A DNA stretch of 55,057 nt. Source: Lingula anatina. Taxonomy: Eukaryota > Brachiopoda > Lingulata > Lingulida > Lingulidae. Below are positions 22,761 through 33,394 of this stretch, piece by piece; within the stretch, counting starts at the first letter, position 1; the number at the start of each line of letters is the position of its first letter. The DNA lies in the NCBI RefSeq assembly GCF_001039355.2, contig NW_019775392.1:129162-184218 (forward strand). Reading direction: 5' to 3'. A model generated the notes under the pieces. It was not told where the DNA came from and ran no database searches. It was given only the letters and a program-made list of their open reading frames with translations. Position numbers and translations under genes: made by a program.

Positions 22761-23283
22761 ATATATTGTAGAAAATTACTTTATTCTCATAACATTTCAC
22801 AGCTGATCAAATTATTATTTGTGCTAATTATTATTGGAGGAATTCAACTGCCACTCTTGAGCTTTGACTGTAGTTGTCCTTCAGACGGATTCCGTAGAAT
22901 CAAATTAAAATACTTTAAATTATTTGAACCCAATGTTTACTATTTACAATGCCAATGCCATGAGAAAAAAACATTCCTGCGAGGTCTATTTACAAGACGT
23001 ACAATAAAAGATGTGGGGAAATCGGGCGATGGCTGGACCGTATCTTTAGGCGTGGGCTTACATAGTTTGTATGTGCAAAAGAAAATTAGATGTCAATGAA
23101 AATTGGCAGATTTCCTTTTCTGTAACTCCAATGGTGAAACTGAGGTATAAGACGTCACGCGTCAGCGCCATCTACCGGATATGAAAGCATGTCCTAGAAA
23201 GACAAGCATTCAGACTTCTCTGGCTTGTGAACGACTTTGCGTCGCCTTTCTTTGCACTGCAATTTTATTAAGTTTTGAAAGCC

Positions 23284-24399
23284 ATGAATGTCATGTCGGT
23301 CAACGGTAGCTTCGCATTTTCTGAAAAAGACGAAAAGGAGGAGGGCATCCCTGACTTGACTTTCATCAATCTGTTGTATTTTGCTTTAGGTGAAATTGGG
23401 ATTTCTCTCGTTTGTGTGGTTGGCTTTAGCCTGAATTTTCTTTCAGTAGCTGTATTTTCACGTTTCGAGAAACGGACCCCGTCTGTATTCCTGATGATAT
23501 GCTTAGCAGTGGCCGATAACGCTAATATCTTGGTGACGGTATTTATCTTCAGCATACCGGCCATGTACCCGTATACAGGGTGGTTCAAAAATTACTTCTT
23601 TTCCCGGATAGCACACACCAGGCTTCTGTTTGGGTTGAAAAATTGCCTCTTCGTGATCCCACCCTGGTTAGTAGTGCTCGTTTCTTTCGACCGTTATTTG
23701 CATCTTTGTTCTGGGAATGCCCTTCGAAGTGGAGCAACGGCTAGTATTAAAGTTTGGGCGTTAAGAGTTGGCGGCGTCGTGATTTTTGCCTTTCTCACCG
23801 ATGTCCCGCGGTATTTCTTTGGGTCTCTGCCTGAGCGCCCTTGTCCCTTGAACACAACGTCCCCTGTTTTTTGTCTCGGGGGCCCATTACCGGTTTCAGA
23901 ATACCACAAATTGTATGGTGTTTTTACTTACGTTTTTGTGCACTTCTTGGTCCCTTTCCTTATCGTCTTGGTTCTGAATGTCAAGATGACTCACTACATG
24001 TCGGTTCTTGCCAAGAATCCGACCATGATCGGCATGCACAAGTTGGGCGTCCATCGCACTTTCATCAAAATGACCTTGGTTATCGCCGTTACCACTTTGG
24101 CGGCCTCATTGACCGTGTCTCTGTCTTTTCTTTTTGGGCTCTGCGGAAACCAGTGCATTGGTAAAATGCGAGGAATGGTTTTGCTATACCCTGTCATAAT
24201 TATGGTCTGTACACTAAGCTCCTGCGTTAATTTCTTCATTTTCGGCCTTTTCGGCAAACAATTCAGACGCACTTTGAAGGCGTTTTGTTGCCACCGAAAG
24301 CCGAAAAAAGAAGGACAAGCTGCTCACGCTGTGGCAGAATGCAACAGAAATGCAAAGATAGACGGCCAACGCCAGGAGTGCCAGCTATCCCCACCATAG
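23284..24399 (+). CDS. Receptor B: orphan rhodopsin-class 7-TM receptor
   Basis: A 371-aa frame from the first in-frame ATG, closely similar to receptor A through TM7 and helix 8. The longer frame reading back to 23275 uses a non-ATG codon and is not used. It has the same motif set: LAVAD, DRY, NFFIF in place of NPxxY, paired cysteines in the second extracellular loop, no TM3 cysteine and no TM6 proline motif. An acidic N-terminus (EKDEKEEGIPDL) precedes TM1. The tail diverges: near the end B reads in another frame than A over alignable DNA, ending QECQLSPP instead of SAISTIGSA, so an indel changed the last dozen residues. A shorter 5' leader has a degenerate TATA. Likely a functional paralogue of A; the ligand is unknown. 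Confidence 0.9.
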   Translation: MNVMSVNGSFAFSEKDEKEEGIPDLTFINLLYFALGEIGISLVCVVGFSLNFLSVAVFSRFEKRTPSVFLMICLAVADNANILVTVFIFSIPAMYPYTGWFKNYFFSRIAHTRLLFGLKNCLFVIPPWLVVLVSFDRYLHLCSGNALRSGATASIKVWALRVGGVVIFAFLTDVPRYFFGSLPERPCPLNTTSPVFCLGGPLPVSEYHKLYGVFTYVFVHFLVPFLIVLVLNVKMTHYMSVLAKNPTMIGMHKLGVHRTFIKMTLVIAVTTLAASLTVSLSFLFGLCGNQCIGKMRGMVLLYPVIIMVCTLSSCVNFFIFGLFGKQFRRTLKAFCCHRKPKKEGQAAHAVAECNRNAKIDGQRQECQLSPP

Positions 24400-24436
24400 G
24401 TTCTGCTTAAGCAGGAGAGACGAGCCTCATATACCA

Positions 24437-24442
24437 AGGTAG
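24437..24442 (+). promoter_or_regulatory. Splice donor after the stop of receptor B
   Basis: AAG|GTAGGT lies 39 bases after the stop, aligned with the donor at 14981 after receptor A. It supports a conserved 3' UTR intron; the acceptor is unknown. Confidence 0.4.
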
Positions 24443-24599
24443 GTTATCAATAGATAATACGTGTGTAAGCCTTTAAATTTTGGCAAATTTCGTGTCACAA
24501 GCAAATCACCAAACCTTATTTTTGTTTTATTTCAATTTTGGGATTTTTATGTTTCAAAATCAAATCAAAATTATATTTGATCATTTTGTAGGTTACTGA

Positions 24600-25010
24600 A
24601 AGTTATTTCTTCCAATGATGTGGCGTTTCATTATATTAGTGTCCCAAATTATCGACGTACATCTCACTAACCAGACGCATTTGTCATGCTAAGTCTTATA
24701 GGAAATATATTCTCTCCCGCAGTTACCATACACATATCTTTATGACACTACAAGTGCGTGTTTTTAAAGTATAAGTAATGATGATTGGACAGAGTTCCAC
24801 ATGATATTGCAAAGCGTTAAACCGCTGAAGCTTAGCTGATATATTCTGAGATTTTCTAAATCACCAGGTCATTTTAATCAATCAATAAGAAGGAACAGTG
24901 TTAGTGCAAATAAGTAGCTTTCTAAGCTCTAAACCATAGATTAGGTGTTCGTTAAATTAATTAGGAAGTTCGCTGTAACACAATTTTTTCCAAACTTTTA
25001 CCACCCCATA
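24600..25010. repeat. Diverged copy of the receptor downstream flank
   Basis: Contains the same ordered words as 17500-18080 (GATGTGGCGTTTCATTATAT, AGCTTAGCTGATATATTCTG, AAGAAGGAACAGTGT, AAGTAGCTTTCTAA) in shortened form. It confirms that receptor B shares the downstream flank of A and of the 3' fragment. Confidence 0.7.
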
Positions 25011-25831
25011 ACATATCTAGGCTACAATGCTTTAACTACAATTTCCTTTATATTCAGGTGACAATCGTTGTATGTTTAAAAAAACAATATTGACATCTTA
25101 CTTGTGTAGATATAATATTGTCTGTTTTATTACATTTCTTAATTTAATATCGAAATGTGGGCCAACTCAACTCGACTTGACTTCGTCGGAAACAGGGAGA
25201 ACGGTCACCGGACGAAAATACGCAGACGAGCAGAAATTATCCGGTAAAGAGATTGGAACTGGACAAAAAGGGAGGGGAAAGTAAAACAATTTATTCAAAC
25301 AATTATTGTAGAAAACGCTATATACAATGTTTAGATGACTTTTAGCAGCCAGACATACTTTCAAATATCAAATTAGTGAGGTAGACACATTTTTACAAAG
25401 GCTGAGAAATGCAAACTTAACATTATCTAAATAGTTGTGCAAGAGGAGGCAAGTATTAAAGATGCATAGTTTCAATAACATTTATTCGTGTTGACCTTGC
25501 ACGGTCTAAGGCAGTGCCAGAATTTCTAGTAACTTTTTAAAAATGTTAAACAGGTGATCGAGTTTCTGGGAGAAGCGTATTATTGGATATTAAATTTGTC
25601 CCTTTCTAAATTTCAATTAAACAAAGTAAAGGTAAAAATCTCGCGAATGCAGACGCGCTAATGCACAGCCCTTACCAAGGAAAACGATGATGAAGAATGA
25701 GACTTAGAAAACCTTTTTCACCTAGCGCAGAGTTCGTTTCCAAATCACGCACGTTTGAACAAAACACATATACCAGATGACATCTCAGGACTAGTACTTG
25801 AAAGAGCGACAACAGATCAGATAAGTGTGGA

Positions 25832-26038
25832 ATGCTTCTAGCAATTATAGGAAAGGCGAAGAGAACAGATGCTTTGTCAAAATGTCAAGATTACCAGCCA
25901 TTTGTTTCAATAGAGGATTTGTTAAAACTCCAACCTGAATATAAGAAGCTTGCGTCAATTATCGCGTACTTGACATCAGATGATCTTCCCTTTAGTAACA
26001 AAGGACCTCGGCGCTTGTTGTTAAAGATCAGAGATTAA
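25832..26038 (+). pseudogene. Possible Ty3-type retrotransposon pol remnant
   Basis: A 68-codon open stretch with a pattern (KRTDALSKCQDYQPFVSIED, then LLKLQPEYKKLASIIAYLTS) resembling the segment between RNase H and integrase of Ty3-type elements, where ADALSR precedes a linker. No intact reverse transcriptase or integrase is found next to it. Low confidence; it may be a chance frame. Confidence 0.35.
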
Positions 26039-26308
26039 GTAATAATTGAATTTTTATATCATGTATATGTTCTCAAAGGAAGAAAATCCAGACAAGTTGA
26101 GGTACAATGATTTGCCTAGTTTACACGCCGATATTACTATCGGTCAGGGTTATTAAAAATACGTAGTTAACGTTACATATACGATGTACTTTTGGAAAGG
26201 TCAATTGGCAGCTATTATTATATGCGTTCTTGTACTGAAAGTTCAACAAGGAAAGTTTCTCCAAAAGATTTCACGGTTTCTTTTCTAAATTTGCCCATGA
26301 ATAAACGG

Positions 26309-26313
26309 AGCAA

Positions 26314-26360
<47 letters not shown>

Positions 26361-26361
26361 T
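26309..26361. repeat. (AAAT)n/(AAT)n microsatellite
   Basis: About nine AAAT units followed by AAT units. Seen directly. Confidence 0.95.
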
Positions 26362-29300
26362 AAAATATAGAAAAAAGAAGAAAAACGAGAAAATGAGACT
26401 GAAGAACAGGTGAATTTGTCTCAGACCACAGGTGAATTATTTGAAGTAGGAAAGGTAGAATGAGGTCGAGACAGGTAAAGCGACGAAACACAGTATCTTA
26501 TTTAGTGGAAATGGATTCTCTTATAGTTGGAATAATTGAAAAAATAAAGGAGTCGACACTAAAACGATTTTCATAAGAGTGTCGGAAAAGAAAAGATAAT
26601 TGAGATAGAACACACCTAATTAAGTATTAATGTAAAAACGCAACTGAAATTAATACGTCATATGTCATAAGACAGACAGCAAAATGCGTGTAGTAAACCT
26701 GACGAAGTCAAATTGTAATTGGATAGAGTTATGGTTTGTATGTCGAGTCTATCCCAGCAGTTACGTCATTATACTGTCATTGGAATTTTAAAAGATACTA
26801 TCAAATTCCACTGTCACTTACATTTGTTTTTAAAGATATGCGTCAAGTATTTTCCAGAATGATAAAATGTGAGTTCAATGGTCGGATGACTTTTTTCACC
26901 CCAACTGATCAGAATGCGCGTATCGTTCACGTAAGGTACAAATTACAAGAAATAATGTAAATTGTTGGTAGACTTGTAGACTTGGTTGTATAACGTACCA
27001 CCTATACATAAAACACCATGTTAAGTTTGTTTGGTGTATATATCTTCTATGTCTTGATATTTTCTGATACCTGATACTTAAGATAAATGTAAACATTATT
27101 CATCTTTCGATATGTCATAAATGTGTTAAGTAAATTCACCTTTGTTTCCATTTTATGCATCTATTGACTTAAAGAATTTTACAGGTTGCGGAATATTTGA
27201 AGAGATGGCAACCACTGAGATATCTCACTTCACTGTTAAAGATTAGTGATAGGACCAAAATGTGAGCAATTGGAATTATTTTGTTGATTGATCTGAACAA
27301 GTTGTTACACTCATTTGTATTGATAAAATTGTTTATTCCCCCAGGTTAGCCAAGCAGTGAATGAACATTTTGTTGTTTGTCTACTCTTTTAATTTTATAA
27401 ACCATTATAACGATTTTTTCTCTTTTATTTCTTGTACAGGATACGACACTAAATAATATTAAATTTCAGGATACAATACTATTGCACTTTGTTTCAGTTA
27501 AGGGCTCTTGAACTTACAGCCTAAATCATTTCATATGATGCATCATAATTCTGTTCATAAGAATGCCCGTTCTATTTCGCCCACTACCCCCTTGCAATGT
27601 CAAACGTCGTGGACAGTGCACATGCAGCATGATGTTGACAAGCAATCATTTATAAGATTACGATTAATCTAACTAATTGGAAGGCCTTTCAATATTATTA
27701 CATTTTTCAAGTTGCGAAGAATAGAATAATAAATTTTGTGAATTTATTCTCGATAAATTACTTAAATGAAATTCCTAATCACTGGTATTTCAACGATGGT
27801 CTTAAAAATGATTTTGTCAGTTGAAAATGTGGTTATATTGGTAATTAAATGTCGAGTAGTAGAAATGATATTATGATAAATGGTCTGAAGTGGATAGTAT
27901 TTGGTAAGCTTTGAGTGATAATATGGTTAAAATTTAATGGCCGTAGTTACGGATATAACTTTTTATGTTGTTCAGGTGGAAAATGATGCGCATGACGTCA
28001 TACAAATACAATTATCTGGGACGCCAGATTGAGTTATTATTATTTTTATTATTAGTTATAAATATTCTTATTGGAAAGATTATCATATCATTAGCATGAT
28101 TATATACATGTATTACTGTTATTATAATATTCTGCACATATAATATCACGGCAAACCATGCCTGATATAAATAACTGTGTTGATTTATGAAGATAACTGC
28201 CAGGATAGTTAAGTTTTTCTTCAACATGCATTTCTGCATCAGTCGCATTGGATATATTCTAAACGCTGAACATTGGACATTCATGGATAAACAGGAAACT
28301 CAACATTCACATGTACGCCAAAGTACGTGAACAAGACATGTATCCATTCACAATGAATGACAGATGACAATCATTATTCACTGTCTGGAAGGACTAATTT
28401 GACATTATATAGGACTAAACTCTCGTGCTACAATTCACAATGGTGAATGCAATGGACCATACCAAATGGAAACTATTTATTTGTGGGGAAAATGAACTTT
28501 AAATTGTATATATGGGTTAACTTTGAGTCAAATGTAATTGCCTGTGGTTATAATTACGTTTTAAGTATTGTGTATTGAATATTACATACATGAAGTATTA
28601 TTAATATATCTTTATTCAGCTTATTGATCTTATAAGTATTGGTTATCGATATTTAACCAGACGTTATTGGTATATACTAACAGTATGTGTTATTTTTTGT
28701 AACGATGATAACATGAAACTGATGATATAGACATCAAAGGAGATTCTCACATTTTGTTACTTAATTATTTCTCAGTATCATTTTATACATTCGTGGATTG
28801 AATTTGTTAAAAACAATTGTTTCTCTTATAGTCGTCACAGAGGAGCGCTACAGTGTGGATAAATATGAAGATGAACAGGTACTTCATCATGAACGATGCG
28901 CTGGTCGCAACGTTGTGGTGAATACCTTTCGTTGGACAGGGAGTGATCAACCCATTGTCTCACGTAGTGCATTCCTACTATATCTAAAATGACAAATGAA
29001 AGAGAGAAACCGTATAAGAAAATGTGTCAGAGCCATAATAAGAGAGTAACAGATTCAATATCTGCGCGGTGGAAAAGAAACAAAAGGGATCTGTTCTCTT
29101 GGGCCACACATGAAAAAGTATAAATGAAAATCCACGAACAATCGTATTTTTCCTGAAAGTTATCAGTCTATCTTCCTTTGAGATATATTTTTGGTTCCAT
29201 GTCGAATGTGTTTCTGTTACATTATCTGTAAATTTTATATAGAATTAATTTGCTGAGCTTTGTTCTTGCATGACTTTCTGATAAAAATGGAGTGTTTAAG

Positions 29301-29738
29301 AAAGATTATTTAAAGGTATATTTTGCTTTTAAATATGCCTAGGGACAGGCATATCGTTCCAGGGAGATAATGTAATGTTAGTAATTGACAAACGCCAGTG
29401 AAGTGTTTTGTAGGGTAACTAAGTTGTTTGACATGACCTCGTATTACATAAGTGGAGACTGAAATGTAAGCGGCGGAGAACGATGTAAGAGGTTGTAGGG
29501 AGAGCAATGTAAGAGGTGAGAAGGGAGAGGAAGAACATTTAGATGAGTTAGTTAGGATGTGACAATAAAGAATATGATGGAACATGATAGTTGTTGAGTT
29601 CTTACCTTGCGTAATCAGAAAGATAAAGTCAATACCATCGTGTCACATGTAATCACGAAAAAGACAACGGAGAGAAAAGAAGTAAATGCATGATCAACAA
29701 GAATAAATAGAGTATAAATACTTGTGAATTTGTTACAG

Positions 29739-30110
29739 TTCTTGGTTCCTTTCATAATTGTCTTGATCCTGAATGTGAAGATGGCTCACCACATGAGGGT
29801 TCTTGCCAAGAATCCGACCATGCTTGCTATGCGCAAGTTGGGTGTCCATCGTACTTTGATCAAGATGACCCTGATCATCGCCCTTACCACTTTGGCCGTC
29901 TCCTTAATTCTGGCTCTATCTAGTATCTTTGGACTTTTTGGGAACCAGCGTTTTGGTGAACTGCGAGACATGGTGTTTGTATTCCCAGTTATAATTTTGT
30001 TCAGTGTACTAAGCTCATGCATTCATTTCTTCATTTACGGTCTCTTTGGAAAAGAGTTCAGGACAACTTTGAAGTCGTTATTTATATATATATATAAAAT
30101 TATAATGTAA
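29739..30110 (+). pseudogene. Receptor 3' fragment (TM5 to helix 8)
   Basis: From FLVPFIIVLILNVKMAHHMR this matches residues about 223-337 of receptor A: TM5, third loop, TM6, TM7 (HFFIY in place of NFFIY) and FGKEFRTTLKS. After that it runs into a TA-rich tract and stops at 30110. TM1-TM4 are missing upstream; homology begins abruptly at about 29739, directly after a TTTGTTACAG that looks like a splice acceptor. The frame is still open and conserved, so decay is recent or a spliced use is possible. Its downstream flank matches that of receptor A but lacks the tail and the foldback element, consistent with a deletion anchored in TA repeats. Confidence 0.85.
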
Positions 30111-31068
30111 TTATTTAGTTCATTCACATACAGGTTCAAGGCTGCTTTAACATTTTGACTTCATAAAAAAAAGCGTCATCGGCAAGATCTAGATTGTTTC
30201 ACCGTTGATAAAATGTACCTGCTCCCTCGGCAGTTAGTGTTTGTTTTAAAGATGTATAGTATTTTCGTTTTTCTTCTTCACAAAAAAATTCCCAATTTTC
30301 ATTCATTTTTTTCCTTTCGAAAGCCAAACTTTTACAAAAAGTCTGTTTATTATAATTTGGCGACATTCACCTCTCTATTTGACCTTAGATTTACATGGGT
30401 TATTAAGAGGACAGAATATTTTAGAAAAGCAGCATGATTTTATTGTATTTAGCTATTAAAATTTCCCCTTTCTTCCATGTATATTGTCAACGATCCCCCT
30501 TTACGTTAAACTATTTTTATTGTTTCATTTCAATATGCGGGGATGTGAGCTTCTCTCACTTCTTTCGGCATTATTTTTTATTTGTGGCAACTTTTTGCTT
30601 CAATAATTAATTTCACATATTTTTTTACATAATGTTGGTTGCACGCATTTATCTACTGTATTAATCATAATATTTATATAATCATGACAGTAATGGGAAT
30701 GATGCATGATTATCTCCATCTTTGTAACTTTGTATCTTATTATTGTTCGTCGTAAATGCATGACAATTTTCAGTCATATGGACTACATATCTTGTTTAAC
30801 TTTGAGCAAAAACAGAACTTTGCTGTGCTTGTGAACAATCTGCTTTATAAATTTTTTTTTTGCTCATAGGTAACTTCTAATTTGTAATTTCTTTTAATAA
30901 TTTGGTGTGTCACTATATATTGGTGATTCTAATTATCCATGTGCATCTCAATTACGAGGCCTGTTTGCCATGCCATGACCTTTATAGGAAAGATAATATT
31001 TTCCTTAATTATTATACACATATTTTTAAAACAACAGAAGTGAGTGTTCAGTGTAATTATACTGTGAT

Positions 31069-31907
31069 CATGGGCGTCCGCAGGGGGGGGGTCAATGGGG
31101 TCACTTGACCCCCCCCCCCGGTGTTGCGAATGCAAAAACATAATTTTCCGGTGGAGGTATAAACATTTATTTACACACGTCTTGACACAAAATGATGACG
31201 GTGAACTGAAATAATTAAAACAAATGAAACAAATGAAAGTAACAGAATAAACAAATATGAATTTAAAAAAAAAAAATACTGTCTTCCAGTTCTTAATAGA
31301 ATTACCATACTCAATACTTAATTTAAAAGACAGAATCTAGAAAGTGTCCACTTATTTATCTTAGACAAATCCTTAAAATTCCTTAAACATCTAAACATCT
31401 CCTTCTAACAACACCAGTTTAGAGATCGGTCTCACAAAAGTTGACGAATTGGTACGCACAGAAGCGCTTCTTACCAAGCCATCTCTGCCGATCTTAACAG
31501 ATTCAACAATCGCCAAAGGCCACAGTCCTCTGGGCATAGATGCATCTACAATAAGTACGAGATCACCAACTTTTAAATTCCCTTTGCATACTGCCATTTA
31601 GAACGGGATTGCAACAACGGCAGGTACTCATTTGTCCATCTTTTCCAAAACTGAGAAACTATGTATTGCGCATGTCTCCGTAATTTCCTGTACGTGTCAG
31701 CAGTATGAAAATCACCCCAGGGAAGAGAATGGATGCCACGGATAGCCAATAAGTGATTTGGAGTCAGTGCATTTAAATCAAATTATTTCACTGTTATTTC
31801 ATTGTGGAACTGCATTTTTATTGTTGGTACCTAGCCAATCATTATCTCCCCCTTCAATAATTTTGACCCCCCACCCCAAGCTGGAATTTTTTCCGTAGAC
31901 GCCCATG
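31069..31907. mobile_element. TIR element enclosing a BEL/Pao fragment
   Basis: The ends CATGGGCGTCCGCAGG and (reversed) CATGGGCGTCTACGG are inverted repeats, followed inward by G- and C-rich tracts (GTCACTTGACCCCCC and TTTTGACCCCCC). The paralogous flank at about 17660-17690 and the partial copy at 32930 lack the 839-base insert. No transposase is seen; the inside contains a retrotransposon-derived fragment on the minus strand. Confidence 0.75.
31391..31775 (-). pseudogene. BEL/Pao integrase C-terminal fragment
   Basis: The minus-strand translation gives FWKRWTNEYLP, then after a frame break [20 protein letters not shown] and RPISKLVLL. This is the same order as the C-terminal (DUF5641-like) part of the BEL/Pao polyprotein at 36869-37200 of this window (FWKRWRDGYL, LKIGDIVLLRDCELHRGSWP, SPICELILL). 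It is broken by at least one frameshift and has no LTRs. It lies wholly inside the TIR element. Confidence 0.85.
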
Positions 31908-32924
31908 GCTGTGATATATGAAAGGCGTGCAGTGTTTACCTGCTGAGAAATCGTGGAAGTGTTAACCTGTTGAGGCCTAGCTGAGAAATTCTGAGATATT
32001 CTAAATCACTACCCTCTACAAGGATCGAAGATGAATAACGTGCACTTTTCTCTAACAGTGCAGAATTTTGCCATAGTCATATCTGTGGTTATCTAGTTTA
32101 AATATCAATTTGTGGCCCAGGTAAAGTCAGTATTAATCAGCCACAAAGCTATTAAATCTGTAAGAAGGAACAGTGTACAGTGCAGATAAGTAGCTTTCTA
32201 AACGTTAAATCATAGAGTATATTTTAGATACATTTATTTGGAGGTTTCCACACGTTTTATCACCCCATAACATATCAACTAGTCAATGACATCACTGCAT
32301 TTTTCCTATTTTTGGGGTTAAAATTATCGGAATTTTTGAGAATTTCTAAAACTTCCACCATCTTATTTGCCTAGATGTAATTTATTCTGATTCCCTGATT
32401 TTCATTTCTTAATATCGGAACTTGTGTTATTTTCGATAGCTGGTTTTCATCTGCATTGAATATTTATATCTTTCTATTGAAGCAAAAGTTTTTTTTTCTT
32501 TTTTTCCTTTTCTTTTTGCTATATAGATGTAAAGCTGATTGTGTACCTTTTAAGAGTGCAGCGTTGTCTCTCTTTTTTCTTTTTAGATTGAGGTTTAATG
32601 TACGGACATTCAAACGCGTCACGCTATTTAAAATTGAAGAGACTTTATTGTGTAAATGGCTGTGAGCGCAGTATGCCGAGTACGTCTACCGAATGGAAGA
32701 CTTTGACATTTCCAGTTTAGGCAAGCTTTTTATTTTTCCCTACATCTAAAAAATGGAGATAACTCTTAGAATGCAGACGTCCGCCAAGGCAAAACCAGTA
32801 TGTATATGTTGTTACTTGTATTTACTTATATCTCTCAGGAAATATTTGTCAACGAACTTACTAATGCCGATAAAACGTGATGACCTCCGTGGGCATGCAG
32901 AGCTGACAATGGTGGCATAAGTGT

Positions 32925-33290
32925 ATAGTTACAGCTGTGATATATGGTAGGTGTGCACACACACAGAAATGTGTAATAATAGCTGATAGGAATTCAAAAA
33001 GAAATTGTGAAGTGTTAAACAGTTAAAGCTAAGCAGACATATTCTGAGGTATTCTATACCCCTACACTCATTCAAGGCCGCAGATGAATAATAGTCAACA
33101 GTGGAGAAATTTGCCATGAATCAGCCATAGTGGATATCTAGTTTAAAAAATCAATTTGTGCCCCAGGTACAGGGTACTAATTAACCGTCAAGCCATTTAA
33201 TCTGTAAGAAGGAACAGTGTACAGTGCGGATAAGTAGCTTTCTCATTTTTTCTCATTTTTTATCATCCCCTAAATTATCAACAAAACGAT
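32925..33290. repeat. Third copy of the flank sub-unit
   Basis: From ACAGCTGTGATATATGG to the TAAATTATCAACAAAACGAT region, this repeats the sub-unit found at about 17670-18165 and at 31908-32280 (words ATTCTGAGGTATTCTA, GCCGCAGATGAATAAT, GTAAGAAGGAACAGTGTACA). It marks the seam between the 3'-fragment block and the next receptor block. Confidence 0.8.
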
Positions 33291-33394
33291 GTTATAACCG
33301 CAAATTCCCTGTTTTTTGTGGTTAAAATTGGTGACATCTTTTAGAATTTTTAAAACTTACACCTTCTTTTTTTCCTACATATGATTTATTCTGT

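Larger units (their letters stand above)
20456..23283. repeat. Segmental duplication block upstream of receptor B
   Basis: Parallels 33395-35810, the sequence upstream of the receptor 5' fragment. Most is moderately diverged with indels, but 21301-21780 is nearly identical to 34251-34730. Compared with the other block it has about 425 extra bases (22736-23158) beginning with a 13-base inverted repeat, ACCTCCAATATTG and its complement separated by AAGA. Confidence 0.88.
25050..29700. other. Intergenic region between receptor B and the 3' fragment
   Basis: No firm gene in 4.6 kb. It contains a possible Ty3-type pol remnant (25832-26038), an AAAT/AAT microsatellite (26309-26361) and scattered open stretches (26736-26960, 28798-28992) that I cannot link to any family. 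Otherwise AT-rich non-coding. Confidence 0.5.
30133..32920. repeat. Segmental duplication block downstream of the receptor 3' fragment
   Basis: Parallels 16678-19050. Interrupted by the TIR element at 31069-31907 and lacking the repeat at 18163-18402. A further partial copy of its second half follows at 32925-33290. Confidence 0.88.

Noticed and set aside
22740-23099. 119-codon plus-strand frame upstream of receptor B
   Set aside because: No motif recognised, absent from the parallel block, AT-driven composition and no splice or promoter support. It remains possible but unsupported.
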